Shown here: piece by piece, positions 51,997 through 61,383 of the stretch
Layout of the letters: each line of letters opens with the position of its first letter
Position numbering within the stretch: position 1 is the stretch's first letter
Assembly: GCA_025558095.1 (NCBI GenBank)
Contig: JAIVFI010000007.1
Location: forward strand, 806,001 to 870,000
DNA from: Hyaloraphidium curvatum
Lineage: Eukaryota > Monoblepharomycota > Hyaloraphidiomycetes > Hyaloraphidiales > Hyaloraphidiaceae
Length of the DNA stretch: 64,000 nucleotides
Reading direction: 5' to 3'
Program-made: the position numbers and the translations under genes
The notes under the pieces: generated by a model
The model's input: only the letters and a program-made list of their open reading frames with translations
What the model was told of the DNA's origin: nothing
Database searches by the model: none

Positions 51997-52416
51997 GGTC
52001 GACGTCGACGTGGGCGGATGTGACGTTTTTGCTTGCTTGGCGTAGTTCGCTCCGTGTGATGGCACGGCGACAATGGACGGCGTTTTATCGTCGCGGGACG
52101 GCGGACACTCAGCCTTAGAGCTCACAGAATCCGATCACGCATCATCATCAATCATGCCCCCGATCCACAGCCAGTGCGTTGTCATCCAGCGGGCAGTGGA
52201 TCCCGCTTCCCGCGATGCTGGGACGGCGAATGCCCAGAGCTCGAGCACCGGATGATGTTCGAGAGAGTTCTATGTTCATTGTACATCTGGCTTCTCCCGC
52301 CACTCCCGCAAAAAGCATTCTGTGACGCTTGCAGCCTCAACGTCTATAGCCCCAGGGAAATCCCCATGTGATCGCGACGAGTCCGGCTCGCCGATAACTC
52401 AACGGCCGCCGGCGGC
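51997..52416. other. intergenic, P7 promoter and TMLH 3' region
   Basis: 420 bp; only the P7 element is recognised. Confidence 0.4.
52117..52130. promoter_or_regulatory. P-family element upstream of P7
   Basis: AGAGCTCACAGAAT, 121 bp upstream of the P7 ATG; about 100 bp around it also resembles the P1 promoter (for example CCGTGTGATGG). Confidence 0.5.
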
Positions 52417-53574
52417 TCAGAACAGCCCGGCCATCCTCAACCTGCTCTCAAAGTCCTCGTGGTTGATGTACGCCCCGCAAAGGGTCCTGTCCCCCGTGTA
52501 GGCGTCCCGCCCGTGGAGCACCCTCCAGTTGTCGAACAGCATCGCCTCGCCCGGCGCCAGCACGTGGCGCCACTGGTACTTGCGGTCGTTGGCGCGCAGG
52601 TCGAACTCGCGCAGGGCGGCGTAGAAGGCGATGTGCTCGTCGGCGGGGAGGAGGAAGGGGGCGCGGTCGTAGTTGTTGAACGAGACCTGGATCAGCTGGC
52701 CGTCCGGGCCGTGCCGCAGGATCGGGCGCGAGGCCATGAGGTGCGAGCCGTCGCCGATGTACTGCCCCGGCACGTGCACCGTCGAAAGGGTGCGGTAGTG
52801 CTCCGGGTGTTCACGCTTGATGTCCTCGGCGATCCGGAAGGCGTCCACCATGGTCGACTCGCCGCCCGTGCCCTCGAAGCGGAGGCAGTGGAGGAGCTGC
52901 AGGCCGGGGGCATCGTGCGAGTAGGTGCCGTCGGTGTGGCCGCGGAGCTCGAGGTTGGTGTAGGCCGTGTCGGCCATCGAGTTGTCGGCGGTGAAGGTCC
53001 AGAAGCCGCCAAAGATGGTCTCCCTGATGTATGCCACCTTCTTGACCAGCTCCTCCGTGGCCTCGGCGGTGGGCGGCGTGCCGACGACCAGGGCAAAGCC
53101 GTACTGGGCGACCAGCTGGAGCCACTTGAGCACCCCGGCGTCCGAGGCCATGACCTCGGCGTACGGCACGGTGGGGGCCTTGAACGAGGCGGCGTCCCAC
53201 AGCTGCTTCGGCAGCTCCACGCGGGCGCTGGCCTGCCTCGGCACGCGGAAGCGGCGCAGGAAGGCCAGGGGCAGCCTCGACGGCTTCTCCGGCTGGCCCC
53301 CGGCGGGCGTCTTCCACGCCACCTCGAGCTCCTCGCCGTCCCCGCCGGCGACGACCTTTGCCGCCTCGCCGACGAGGTCCGGCAGCTTCGCGGTGAACAG
53401 CTGGCGCTGGCCGGTGGCGGCGAGGTACGTCTCGGCGTCATGGGCATGGTCCCGAAGCCACACCCATGGGTACTCGGTCGCCACGCCGTCGGACCACGTG
53501 ACGCGGAGCCGGTCGGCCTGCGGCTCGGCGGCCGCGATGGCGGGCTCAGAGGCGGTGGGCGGGTCGGAGGGCAT
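52417..53574 (-). CDS. TMLHE: trimethyllysine dioxygenase, carnitine biosynthesis
   Basis: Single exon, 385 residues. The N-terminal DUF971-like domain (VTWSDGVATEYPWVWLRDH) is followed by the TauD-type catalytic domain. Iron ligands are His213 and Asp215 (RGHTDGTY) and His354 (NWRVLHGRDAYTG). LHCLRFEGTGGESTMVDAF and LFDNWRVLHGR...LCGAYIN match trimethyllysine hydroxylase better than gamma-butyrobetaine dioxygenase. It would hydroxylate N6-trimethyllysine with 2-oxoglutarate as the first committed carnitine step. No mitochondrial presequence is obvious. Lack of introns is notable beside multi-exon neighbours. Confidence 0.88.
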   Translation of the reverse strand: MPSDPPTASEPAIAAAEPQADRLRVTWSDGVATEYPWVWLRDHAHDAETYLAATGQRQLFTAKLPDLVGEAAKVVAGGDGEELEVAWKTPAGGQPEKPSRLPLAFLRRFRVPRQASARVELPKQLWDAASFKAPTVPYAEVMASDAGVLKWLQLVAQYGFALVVGTPPTAEATEELVKKVAYIRETIFGGFWTFTADNSMADTAYTNLELRGHTDGTYSHDAPGLQLLHCLRFEGTGGESTMVDAFRIAEDIKREHPEHYRTLSTVHVPGQYIGDGSHLMASRPILRHGPDGQLIQVSFNNYDRAPFLLPADEHIAFYAALREFDLRANDRKYQWRHVLAPGEAMLFDNWRVLHGRDAYTGDRTLCGAYINHEDFESRLRMAGLF

Positions 53575-54067
53575 CGTTGCTTCGGTTCGTTGAAAGTTCC
53601 GCCAGCGGCGGCCCCGGATTTATTGGCCGCCGCCGGCACAGCGGTCGGCCGGTCCCTCCATCCGACCTAGCACGGTCAAACCGTTCAAAGGGGGATCCAA
53701 TTGCCGAACAAAGAGGTGAGATTGATGTTCGCCTGACCCGATCGATGATTTCCCGGAGGTCTTTGTCCCAAAGCTTCATGAGCACGCAGTAGAAGAGCTG
53801 ATAATCTGCTCCAAGGCGACGATCATCTCCCGGAGGACAAAATCGACAGGCCACATCAATCATGTAGCTTCACATCACTGACTGAGTAGATTTTGGAGGG
53901 ACGATGCCTCGGAATCTTTGTGAAGCTGGTTGCGACGGCGGCAGCTCGGAGTCGATCGACTTGACCCCCTGCCTCAGGGACCACCCGATCCAAACACGCG
54001 AGCCATTGGCCCGCGAATCCCGCGGTGCGGCCGCCCAATACCCCGCATCTAGAGCGCGGCGGCCACC
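53575..54067. other. divergent promoter region
   Basis: 493 bp between the TMLH-like gene and the acyltransferase; GGATTTATTGG at 53612 is the only AT-rich block near the TMLH start. No gene seen. Confidence 0.35.
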
Positions 54068-56332
54068 ATGGAGTCCATCGCGGCGTTTGTCCGCGAGGAC
54101 ATTGTCCCAAAGTGAGTGGGAGACGACTTTCGCGACCCTGATCCCCTGACCTCTCCCTCGATGGCAGCGCCTCGGCGGTGTTCCTGCCGCTCGCGCTGCT
54201 CGGGCTCGGCATCCTCCCGCAGAGCGTCAACCCGAAGCCCGAGATCGTCGGCACCGACACGCCGATCCTGCGCCGCAAATCCGCGCTCGACAACGTGCTG
54301 CTCTTCGGCGTGCTGCGGCTCGCCGCCGACGTCGTGTGGCGGTCACCGTCGGCCGTGCGGTCGGGCACGCTGGTCGCGCTGGCCACGGCGGGCGTCGCGT
54401 ACCCGCTGAGGAAGCAGGCCGAGGGCACGCCCCGGTTCGCGCGGCCGAGCAAGGCCTTCGGCACCTTCTGGCTCGCGTTTGCCGCCGTGCAGCTGGCCAG
54501 GGGCTGGGCGGGCGAGTCGTGGGCCGTCAGGGGGATCGGCATCGCGTGGGGGCTGGCGGCGGGGATCCTGGGTGTGCTCGAGGCCGTGGCGATGCCGCGC
54601 GAGGCAATCAAGGTGGGCCGACCGGGCTCCGTGTGCCGTGGATTTGGTCCAATCTTCTCGATTGCAGGACCCGGCGGCGCGGCCCGCGCCTTCCCGCGTC
54701 ATGTCGATGCTGACCGAGAACATGGCGCGGGGACCGTTCCCCGAAGAGTCGGGCATACCGCGGCCAACGATCCAGACGCTCATGTTCTTCGACGAGGGCC
54801 TGCCGTCGCGGGACGAGATGGCGAAGCTCGTCGAGGCCTCGATCCTCAAGTTCTACCGCTTCAAATCCATCCCCGCCCTCGACAGCAAGGGGCGTTGGAT
54901 CTGGCAGGAGGACCCCAACTTCTCGCTCGACGACCACCTCCTGGAGGAGACCGTGCCGGACCTGCCCGCGCTGCACAAGTTCGTCGAATCGCTCTTCGAC
55001 GGCTCCGAGATCGACCCGGACAAGCCCAAGTGGCAGTTCTACCTGGTCAAGTTCGAGGGGACCGACAGGGGGGCGATCGTGATGAACGTGGACCACGTGC
55101 TCGGAGACGGGCTGAGCTTCGTCAGGCTGGCGCTCGAGATGGTCCGGGATGGTTGGTGGCGACCCTTGGCAGCTTCCACCCATCTCATTGCCTTGCCATT
55201 TCCAGAAAAGGGCGACACGATCGACTTTCTCAACCCCGCCGTCGCCTCCAAGGGCAAATCCGGTTCGGCCGCCAAGGACGCCAACGGCAAGAAGCCCACC
55301 AAGATCGTCAAGGGCATCCGCGGCGTCACGGGCGCCCTGTACCTCGGCTACTCCCTCCTCACCAGCCACGTCAAGGCGCTCGCGACGCAGCTCGGGCCGG
55401 GGGACACCAAGACCCTGATCAAGGACGAATACGCGCCCTACAGGTTCAACCAGACCCGGACGACGGTGTACCTGCCCATCATCAGCCTGGAGGCTGTGAA
55501 GAAGATGAAGGCGACGACCAAGGAGGGGTTCTCGGGGTACACAGTCAACGACGTGCTCACGGCCGTCCTCGCCGGTTGGTTTGTTCCACGCTGCCAACGC
55601 GACGCTGCTGATTACCGAACAGGCGCCTTCCGCCGATACCTCCTGTACCGCGAGGACCCCGTCCTCAAGTCGGACGAGTCTTCGAACGTGCAGGTCCGCG
55701 CCCTCCTCCCCTTCTCCTTCCCGCGCAACTTCTCCGACGACGACCTGCACAACCAATGTGGGTCCTCCGCCATCCCCGCTCGATCGACCCTCACCCACCT
55801 TTCCAGGGTGCTTCATCTCCATCCCCCTCCCCGTCGGCCTTGCGACCCCGGCAGAGCGGCTCAAGAGCGTCAACGCGACCATGACGGGGATCAAAAAGTC
55901 GCCGGACCCGCTCGCGTTCATGAACGTGCAGCGCTTGGGCATGGGCGTGCTGCCAAAGGGGCAGGCGGCGCAGGCGGGCCTCGAGTCGATGACCAAGCAC
56001 ACGATGGTGTTCACCAACGTCGGTAGCGGATGCGTGTCGGTCCCCCGACGGCGTTCTGACCCGTGGCCCCGCAGGTGCCGGCGATGCAGGAGTACGTCTA
56101 CCTGGCGGGCAAGAAGGTCACCTCCATCTTCCCCGTCATCAGCAACATCGTGCCCCAGATCTCGGCGCTATCCTACGCCGGCCAGATCACCATCAACATG
56201 GTCGTGGACCCCGAGATCATCGTCGACCACGAGAAGCTGAGCGACTTCTTCATGGAGGAGCTGGTCGAGGCGAAGGACCTCATGCTGGGCGAGGCGGGCA
56301 AGGACGTGGACGTGCTGTTCAAGAAGAACTAA
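54068..56332 (+). CDS. WS/DGAT-type O-acyltransferase with membrane N-terminus
   Basis: Exons 54068-54111, 54168-54612, 54668-55151, 55206-55574, 55623-55757, 55807-56018 and 56075-56332 give 648 residues. Residues 15-160 carry hydrophobic helices (VFLPLALLGLGILP, WGLAAGILGVLEAVA). From about 190 the wax-synthase/diacylglycerol acyltransferase fold starts; the usual HHxxxDG is DHVLGDG at 305-311, keeping the second His and the Asp but not the first His. The C-terminal DUF1298-like part includes NDVLTAVLAG and NIVPQISALSYAGQITINMV. Such enzymes make wax esters or triacylglycerol at the ER. Six introns of 48-56 nt. Confidence 0.83.
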
Positions 56333-56486
56333 TCGAGAGAATGTATTGGGCGCAGAACTGGCCTGCTCTGTTTCAAACAGGAACCCGCAATCTCCGCAAG
56401 AAACTCGATCCAATCTGTCACCTCCTCGAATGAGTTCATACGTAGGCGGAACAGCAGACAACGTACCTCACCAAAGATCCTGCGAA

Positions 56487-57728
56487 TCACTCAAAGGCCA
56501 GAGCCGCCGCGATCATGAACGACGCCTCCTCGGTGATCTCGAGCTGCATCTTGGACATCGAGATGGCGCAGAACTGGCGACCCCACTCGAGCGACTCCTC
56601 CCCCATGAGCACCGTCATCATGCTCTTGATTTTGCCGGTGGCCGGGTTGTAGATGAGGTCGAACTCGGCGCGGACGTTGTCCCAGTCTGGCCGTGGACCG
56701 CGCGGTGAATCCTCGGGTTCGCCAAACGGTCGCGATCACTAACCCTGCCGCCCCTTGAAGCTGGGATTCATCGTCCACGCCGTCGGGTCCATCTTCCACG
56801 ACGAGACGGTCTCGCCGCGGATGTGGTTCGGGGAGGGGGTGACGAGGAAGTCGGTGATCTCGAACTTGTGCGCTTTGGCGATCTCGTCGGTGCGCTGCAT
56901 GGTCTCGATGATGGCATCTGGGAGAAAACGACAGTCAAGGTGCGCCTTGTGGCGATCTAGATTACCTACGCTTCGTCTTGTTGGTCCTGCCGAATCCGAA
57001 GAAGATGGTTTCCTCTGCAATCTGATTCAGCGACCTCGGCGATGTCACGATCGCCGCACCCACCTCCTTCGTCGAAGAGGTCGAGCGTGTCCGCAAAGGC
57101 GATGTTCGCTTTGCTGACGAAGGCCTGCATGAGCTCCTTGGCCTTGTTCAGATCAGCGGGATCGCGGGGGTTCGCGGCCATGCGCGACATGAGCAGCTCC
57201 TTGACGGCGACGTCCTGGAGCTGGTCCCCGGTGACCTCGTTGACGATCTGGAACAGTAATGAGTTGAGGAGCTCCGTCCGAATGCCCGATCAAGGCACCA
57301 ACCCTTTCGACCTGGAGCGCCCCCGTGACGTAGAGCGTCGTGTTGCCGAAGAATTCTGCAAGGGAACACATCACGGATGGCCGAATAGTCGAGCTGGTAC
57401 TCTCACCCTTTCTCCCGTTGCCCATGTCGGCCGTCAGCTTCCCCTTGAATCGCACGCGGTGGGGCATCGGGGGCATCCATTTGCCGACGTCCGTGGCCGG
57501 CTCTCCGATCATCTCCCAGATGGACCCCTGCGGGTAAGCCGCGAGCGAGGCTTCGAAGGCACCGGGGCCGGAGAAGGTGGCAAAAACGTCCCGGACCCCG
57601 AAGTCCGGGCCGATGAGGCCGTCGAACTTGCCCGTGGAGCCGCCCGAGGCATACGCGTTGAAGGCGGAAACGTAGCGACGGGCCAGGTCGACGAGGTCGC
57701 GGGGATCGTCGCGCTCGACAGCAGGCAT
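56487..57728 (-). CDS. hypothetical six-exon protein
   Basis: Exons 57728-57407, 57355-57303, 57247-57065 (to 57064 with the phase-1 base), 57014-56970, 56917-56744 and 56686-56487 give 325 residues. The first about 105 residues include VSAFNAYASGGSTGKFDGLI and WMPPMPHRVRFKGKLTADMG; the last about 110 include NHIRGETVSSWKMDPTAW and WDNVRAEFDLIYNPATGKIK, both beta-rich and somewhat like SnoaL/lipid-binding folds, but no family is assigned. Two very small exons (53 and 45 nt) lie in the middle. No signal peptide or membrane helix. Divergent from the reductase gene (145 bp between ATGs). Confidence 0.7.
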
Positions 57729-57873
57729 GGTGTTGGTGTGTGGGTGTTGGCGAATCGATTCGATGAGTCGACGCCGATCGTCGACGCCGCGCTGGCCAAC
57801 AAGCGGCAGAACTGACTGACCCGCAACAACGGCCTCTGCGTTCCTCTCCCGCCAGTTTCTGTCGCGAATAGCA

Positions 57874-59352
57874 ATGCCTGCCGTCAAAAACACTCGCTGG
57901 TGCGGTCTGCCGGGTCGATGGCCTGAAAGTGTCCCCGCCGACGCGTCTTCTCTGTCACCGCAGCCTCTACGTGACCGAGCCCGTGAACCGCGCTCCCGAG
58001 CTCTCGGACTTTAAGATTGTCTCCGAGGATCTCGACATCGACAATGTCGCGAAGGGCTCCGTGGTCACGGAGAACCTCTGTGCGTGTCTTTGAGGCCCGT
58101 TGCTCTTCTGTGCCGTTGACGTTCTTCTGCTCGTGGGCGTCGCCGCGTTGGCCCGGTTCAAGATGTCTCGCTGGATCCCTATCTCCGTGGCCGTATGAGG
58201 CAGGGCGTGAAGAGCTACATCCCGCCTTTCTCGCTCAACGAGCCTTTCGTCTCGCACGCTGTCTCTCGCGTGGCCAAGTCGGGAGCTGACGGCTTCAAGG
58301 AGGGAGACCTGGTCTACCTCATGGGCTCGTGGGAATCGTACACCGTAGGCGCTTTAGTCGTGCTCCTTCCATGGCCGTGTTTGACTCCATTTGGCCAGGT
58401 CCACAAGGATGCCTCCAAGGTGCCCCAGCTGAAGGTGCTGGAGCCGGCAAAGGGCATTCCGCTCAGCTACTACATCGGAGTGCTCGGCATGCCCGGTACG
58501 TTCCCTTGGCGCTTGTCTCCCTGGTGCTGATCTTCTCCGCTCCAGGCATGACTGCGTGGGCCGGCCTCATGGTGCTCGCGCATCCGAAAGCAGGCGAAAC
58601 ACTGTTTGTTTCGGCAGCTTCGGGCGCCGTCGGGCAGGTCGTTGTCCAGTACGGCAAGAAAATGGGCATGAGGGTCGTCGGTTGCGCGGGCAGCGACGAG
58701 AAGTGCGAATGGGTCAAGAAGGAGCTCGGCGCGGACGAGTGTTTGAATGTGCGTGGGCGGTTGGAGCGCTGTGGATTGCCCTTTGACCACCGAACTGCTC
58801 GCAGTACAAGAAGCCTCCCGGGGGAAGCATTGCCGCTGCCGTCAAGGCGGCCTGCCCCAACGGGATCGACGTCAACTTCGAGAACGTCGGCGGCGAGATC
58901 TACGAGGCCGTGCTGGCCAACATGAACAAGGGCGGACGCGTCTCCGTTTGCGGCTGGATCACTGGTCGGTCGCGCAGTTGATCGTGTCATTCGGGTTCTC
59001 ATTGAGTTTCCCAAAGACTACAACAAGAGCTCGATGGGTGGGACGCCGGAGAGGCTCGAGCAGGACCGCGTCGACAAGGATCTCGAGTACTGCCGCTGGT
59101 TTCTCGTTTCGGCGCCCGAGTTCAAGGAGCACGTGGCCGAGCAACAGAAGAAGACCACCGAGTGGATCCTGGACGGTTCGATGAAGGTGAAAGAAGACAT
59201 CCGGGACGGGCTGGAGCAGGCGCCGGCCGCTTTCATCGACATGCTCCAGGGTGAGCTGCACCGAGAGTCCATCGGAGATCTCTTCCTTAACCGCCGAATC
59301 GCACATAGGTGGCAACTTCGGGAAGGCAGTTGTTCGGATCAAGAAGGAGTAG
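57874..59352 (+). CDS. NADP-dependent double-bond reductase (zinc-less MDR family)
   Basis: Exons 57874-57899, 57964-58079, 58163-58344, 58399-58495, 58546-58748, 58805-58964, 59017-59250 and 59309-59352 give 353 residues. MDR landmarks without zinc ligands: VSLDPYLRGRM near the N-terminus, GMPGMTAWAGLM, the nucleotide loop SAASGAVGQVVVQYGKKMGM, and NVGGEIYEAVLANMNKGGRV; the C-terminus LQGGNFGKAVVRI completes the prostaglandin-reductase/alkenal-reductase pattern. It should reduce alpha,beta-unsaturated carbonyls. The stop lies 5 bp from the opposite MGMT stop. Confidence 0.9.
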
Positions 59353-59357
59353 AAGCG

Positions 59358-59888
59358 TCAGCTTGCTGGGCGAGCTAATTTTCGCGGTGATTGCCGTTCC
59401 TTCGCCTGTTTCCAAGTCCGGGAACCCTCGTGTTTGAGCAGCCACTCCTTCGCTTCAAGTCCGCCGGCGTAACCGGTCAGGGTGCCGTTGCTCCCCACCA
59501 GACGGTGGCACGGGATGATAATGCTAATGGGATTAGTCGCGTTCGCCCTTCCGACGGCCCTGGCGCTCGCCACGCCGAGCTCCGAGGCCAGCTGGGCATA
59601 GGTCCGTGTCTCCCCCGCTGGGATCTCCCGCAACTTCTCCCAAACGCGTCGCTGGTACGGAGAGCCTTTCGGGGCCAGCTCCAAATTGAATTCTTTCCGC
59701 GTCCCCGCAAAGTACTCCTCCAGCTGCCTCCGTGGTTCGGTCAAGCGCACCGCGTCACGCACGGCGCCGGGGTGCCGCGCGAGTTCCCGCGTCGGATCGC
59801 GCGTGTAGAGGTGCGTGAGCGCTCCGTCGACATTGGCAATAATCAGAATCTCGCCGACTGGCGATTTCAGCGTGTCGTAGAAAGCCAT
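59358..59888 (-). CDS. MGMT: methylated-DNA-protein-cysteine methyltransferase
   Basis: Single exon, 176 residues from Met 59888 (MAFYDTLKSPVGE). The active-site motif is PCHR with acceptor Cys127; before it are GETRTYAQLA (helix-turn-helix) and RAVGRANATNP, and after it GTLTGYAGGLEAKEWLL. It repairs O6-alkylguanine by suicidal alkyl transfer in the nucleus. The bacterial Ogt-like length and lack of introns are typical of this family in many lineages. A longer upstream Met (59981) would overlap the start of the divergent EsV-1-7 gene, so the shorter start is preferred. Confidence 0.92.
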   Translation of the reverse strand: MAFYDTLKSPVGEILIIANVDGALTHLYTRDPTRELARHPGAVRDAVRLTEPRRQLEEYFAGTRKEFNLELAPKGSPYQRRVWEKLREIPAGETRTYAQLASELGVASARAVGRANATNPISIIIPCHRLVGSNGTLTGYAGGLEAKEWLLKHEGSRTWKQAKERQSPRKLARPAS

Positions 59889-59946
59889 TCGTTGCTTCGG
59901 CGCGAGATCGCGATCACGGCGTAAACAAGCACCAAAATCATGCCAA

Positions 59947-61329
59947 ATGGAGGCCCATGCGCCTTCCGTAGGGTCTTCCAAAGCCGCCGAAGCTGCGAAC
60001 GAGGACCCATTTATTCACTGGGAAAGCGATGTCTCCGAGAACGAAGGGCTGGCAAGCGGCATCGCGCCCGAGTGCGTCATGACCGAGGCCGAGCTGCCTG
60101 CGGAGCTCGCCAGCACCGCGTCAGAGGACGAAGGAGGACATCGGCCTCTTGACGTGGTGCCGCGTCGTTTGGAATTGCATAAATCAGACGTCCGTGTTGG
60201 TTTCGAAGGAGATAGACTTCCGGACGCCGGGGGAGACACAGATTCCGATGCCTCCGTCCAGGAAGACTCTGGCTCGGACTTTGTCGACGAAGGCAGCCCT
60301 TTGCCAGAGTCATCTCATTCCTCTGACGATGCGGAAAGCGGCTCGGATTTCGAGGAACCGCGGAGGAAGAGACGCAGGACTGTTCAGAAGGCTCGCTCGC
60401 TGCCGAAGTTTCACAAGCTCCCACACGAAACCAGCGGACCGGAGGGAGTTAGCTCAGCGCCAGCAGAGCAGATGTCGGCACGTCCCGCCGTGCAGACACT
60501 ACCTACGCCACCAGCAACGCCTGCTACCGTGAGGACGACAAAACCAAGAACCCGAGAAACACCGCGGGCAGGGGACGGGTGCAAGCACCCCGGCTGCCGG
60601 TATTACCGTCTGTACGGTGATCCCCAGGAGGCAAAGAAGCTGTTTTGCGTGGAGCACAAACGGCCGACCGACGTTCCCATTTATCGGAAGAGCCTTTCCG
60701 AATGTTCGCGGGCAGGGTGCACTGCGATCGGCCCTTATGTCGCGCTGGATGGCTCGGGCCCTGCCTACTGTCGCAAGCACAGGCCGGACAATACGACACA
60801 CGTGAGCAACTTGAAGAAGCTGTGCAAGACGCCGGGCTGCACGTCACGTGCCGACTACGGGAACGACGACAAGCCCGTGGCCTGCATCGCGCACATGGAG
60901 AAGGGCATGGCCTCCTACCGGAGGACGCATCGGCGCACCTGCGCCCACGAGGGATGCCCGACCATCCCGAACTACAACTTTCCTGGCGTAAAGCCACCGC
61001 TCTTTTGTGCCCGGCACGCCAAAGTCGGCATGGTTCACCTTCGAAAGGATCATTGTCAGCACCCTGGCTGCCTCATTAAGCCCTATTATGACTTTCTCGG
61101 GGCAACGAAAGGGAAGTTCTGCAAGGCCCATGCCGAACCTGACATGATCGACGTGATGAGCCGCCTGTGTGAACATCCCGGGTGCGTCAAGGCCGCGTGG
61201 TGGGGACCGCCCGGGAAACGTGTCAAGGGTCTGAAGGGCTCGGCGAAGAGGGTTCGGTGTGGGGAATACAAGCTACCGGGCATGGTAGATTGCACTCGGC
61301 CTGTTCCACACAACGAAGAGTCAGAATGA
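59947..61329 (+). CDS. EsV-1-7 cysteine-repeat protein
   Basis: Single exon, 460 residues. Residues 1-150 are acidic and Ser-rich with a basic cluster RRKRRRTVQKAR at about 138, a likely nuclear signal. From residue 212 six repeats of about 36 residues follow the pattern C-x4-C-x(about 16)-C-x2-H: CKHPGCRYY..FCVEH, CSRAGCTAI..YCRKH, CKTPGCTSR..ACIAH, CAHEGCPTI..FCARH, CQHPGCLIK..FCKAH, and a last copy CEHPGCVKA..RCGEY lacking the final His. This is the EsV-1-7 motif first named from a brown-algal virus and found in developmental regulators of brown algae. Function probably zinc-dependent binding; patchy distribution suggests transfer. Confidence 0.87.
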   Translation: MEAHAPSVGSSKAAEAANEDPFIHWESDVSENEGLASGIAPECVMTEAELPAELASTASEDEGGHRPLDVVPRRLELHKSDVRVGFEGDRLPDAGGDTDSDASVQEDSGSDFVDEGSPLPESSHSSDDAESGSDFEEPRRKRRRTVQKARSLPKFHKLPHETSGPEGVSSAPAEQMSARPAVQTLPTPPATPATVRTTKPRTRETPRAGDGCKHPGCRYYRLYGDPQEAKKLFCVEHKRPTDVPIYRKSLSECSRAGCTAIGPYVALDGSGPAYCRKHRPDNTTHVSNLKKLCKTPGCTSRADYGNDDKPVACIAHMEKGMASYRRTHRRTCAHEGCPTIPNYNFPGVKPPLFCARHAKVGMVHLRKDHCQHPGCLIKPYYDFLGATKGKFCKAHAEPDMIDVMSRLCEHPGCVKAAWWGPPGKRVKGLKGSAKRVRCGEYKLPGMVDCTRPVPHNEESE

Positions 61330-61383
61330 TGCGCCATGAATCCTATTAAAGGAAGTGCAATTCAAGTTTCGGACTGGCTGTGC

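Noticed and set aside
50384-53639. Arg/Ser-rich frames opposite or overlapping P7 and TMLH
   Set aside because: Shadow frames without motifs; strong frames exist in the annotated genes.
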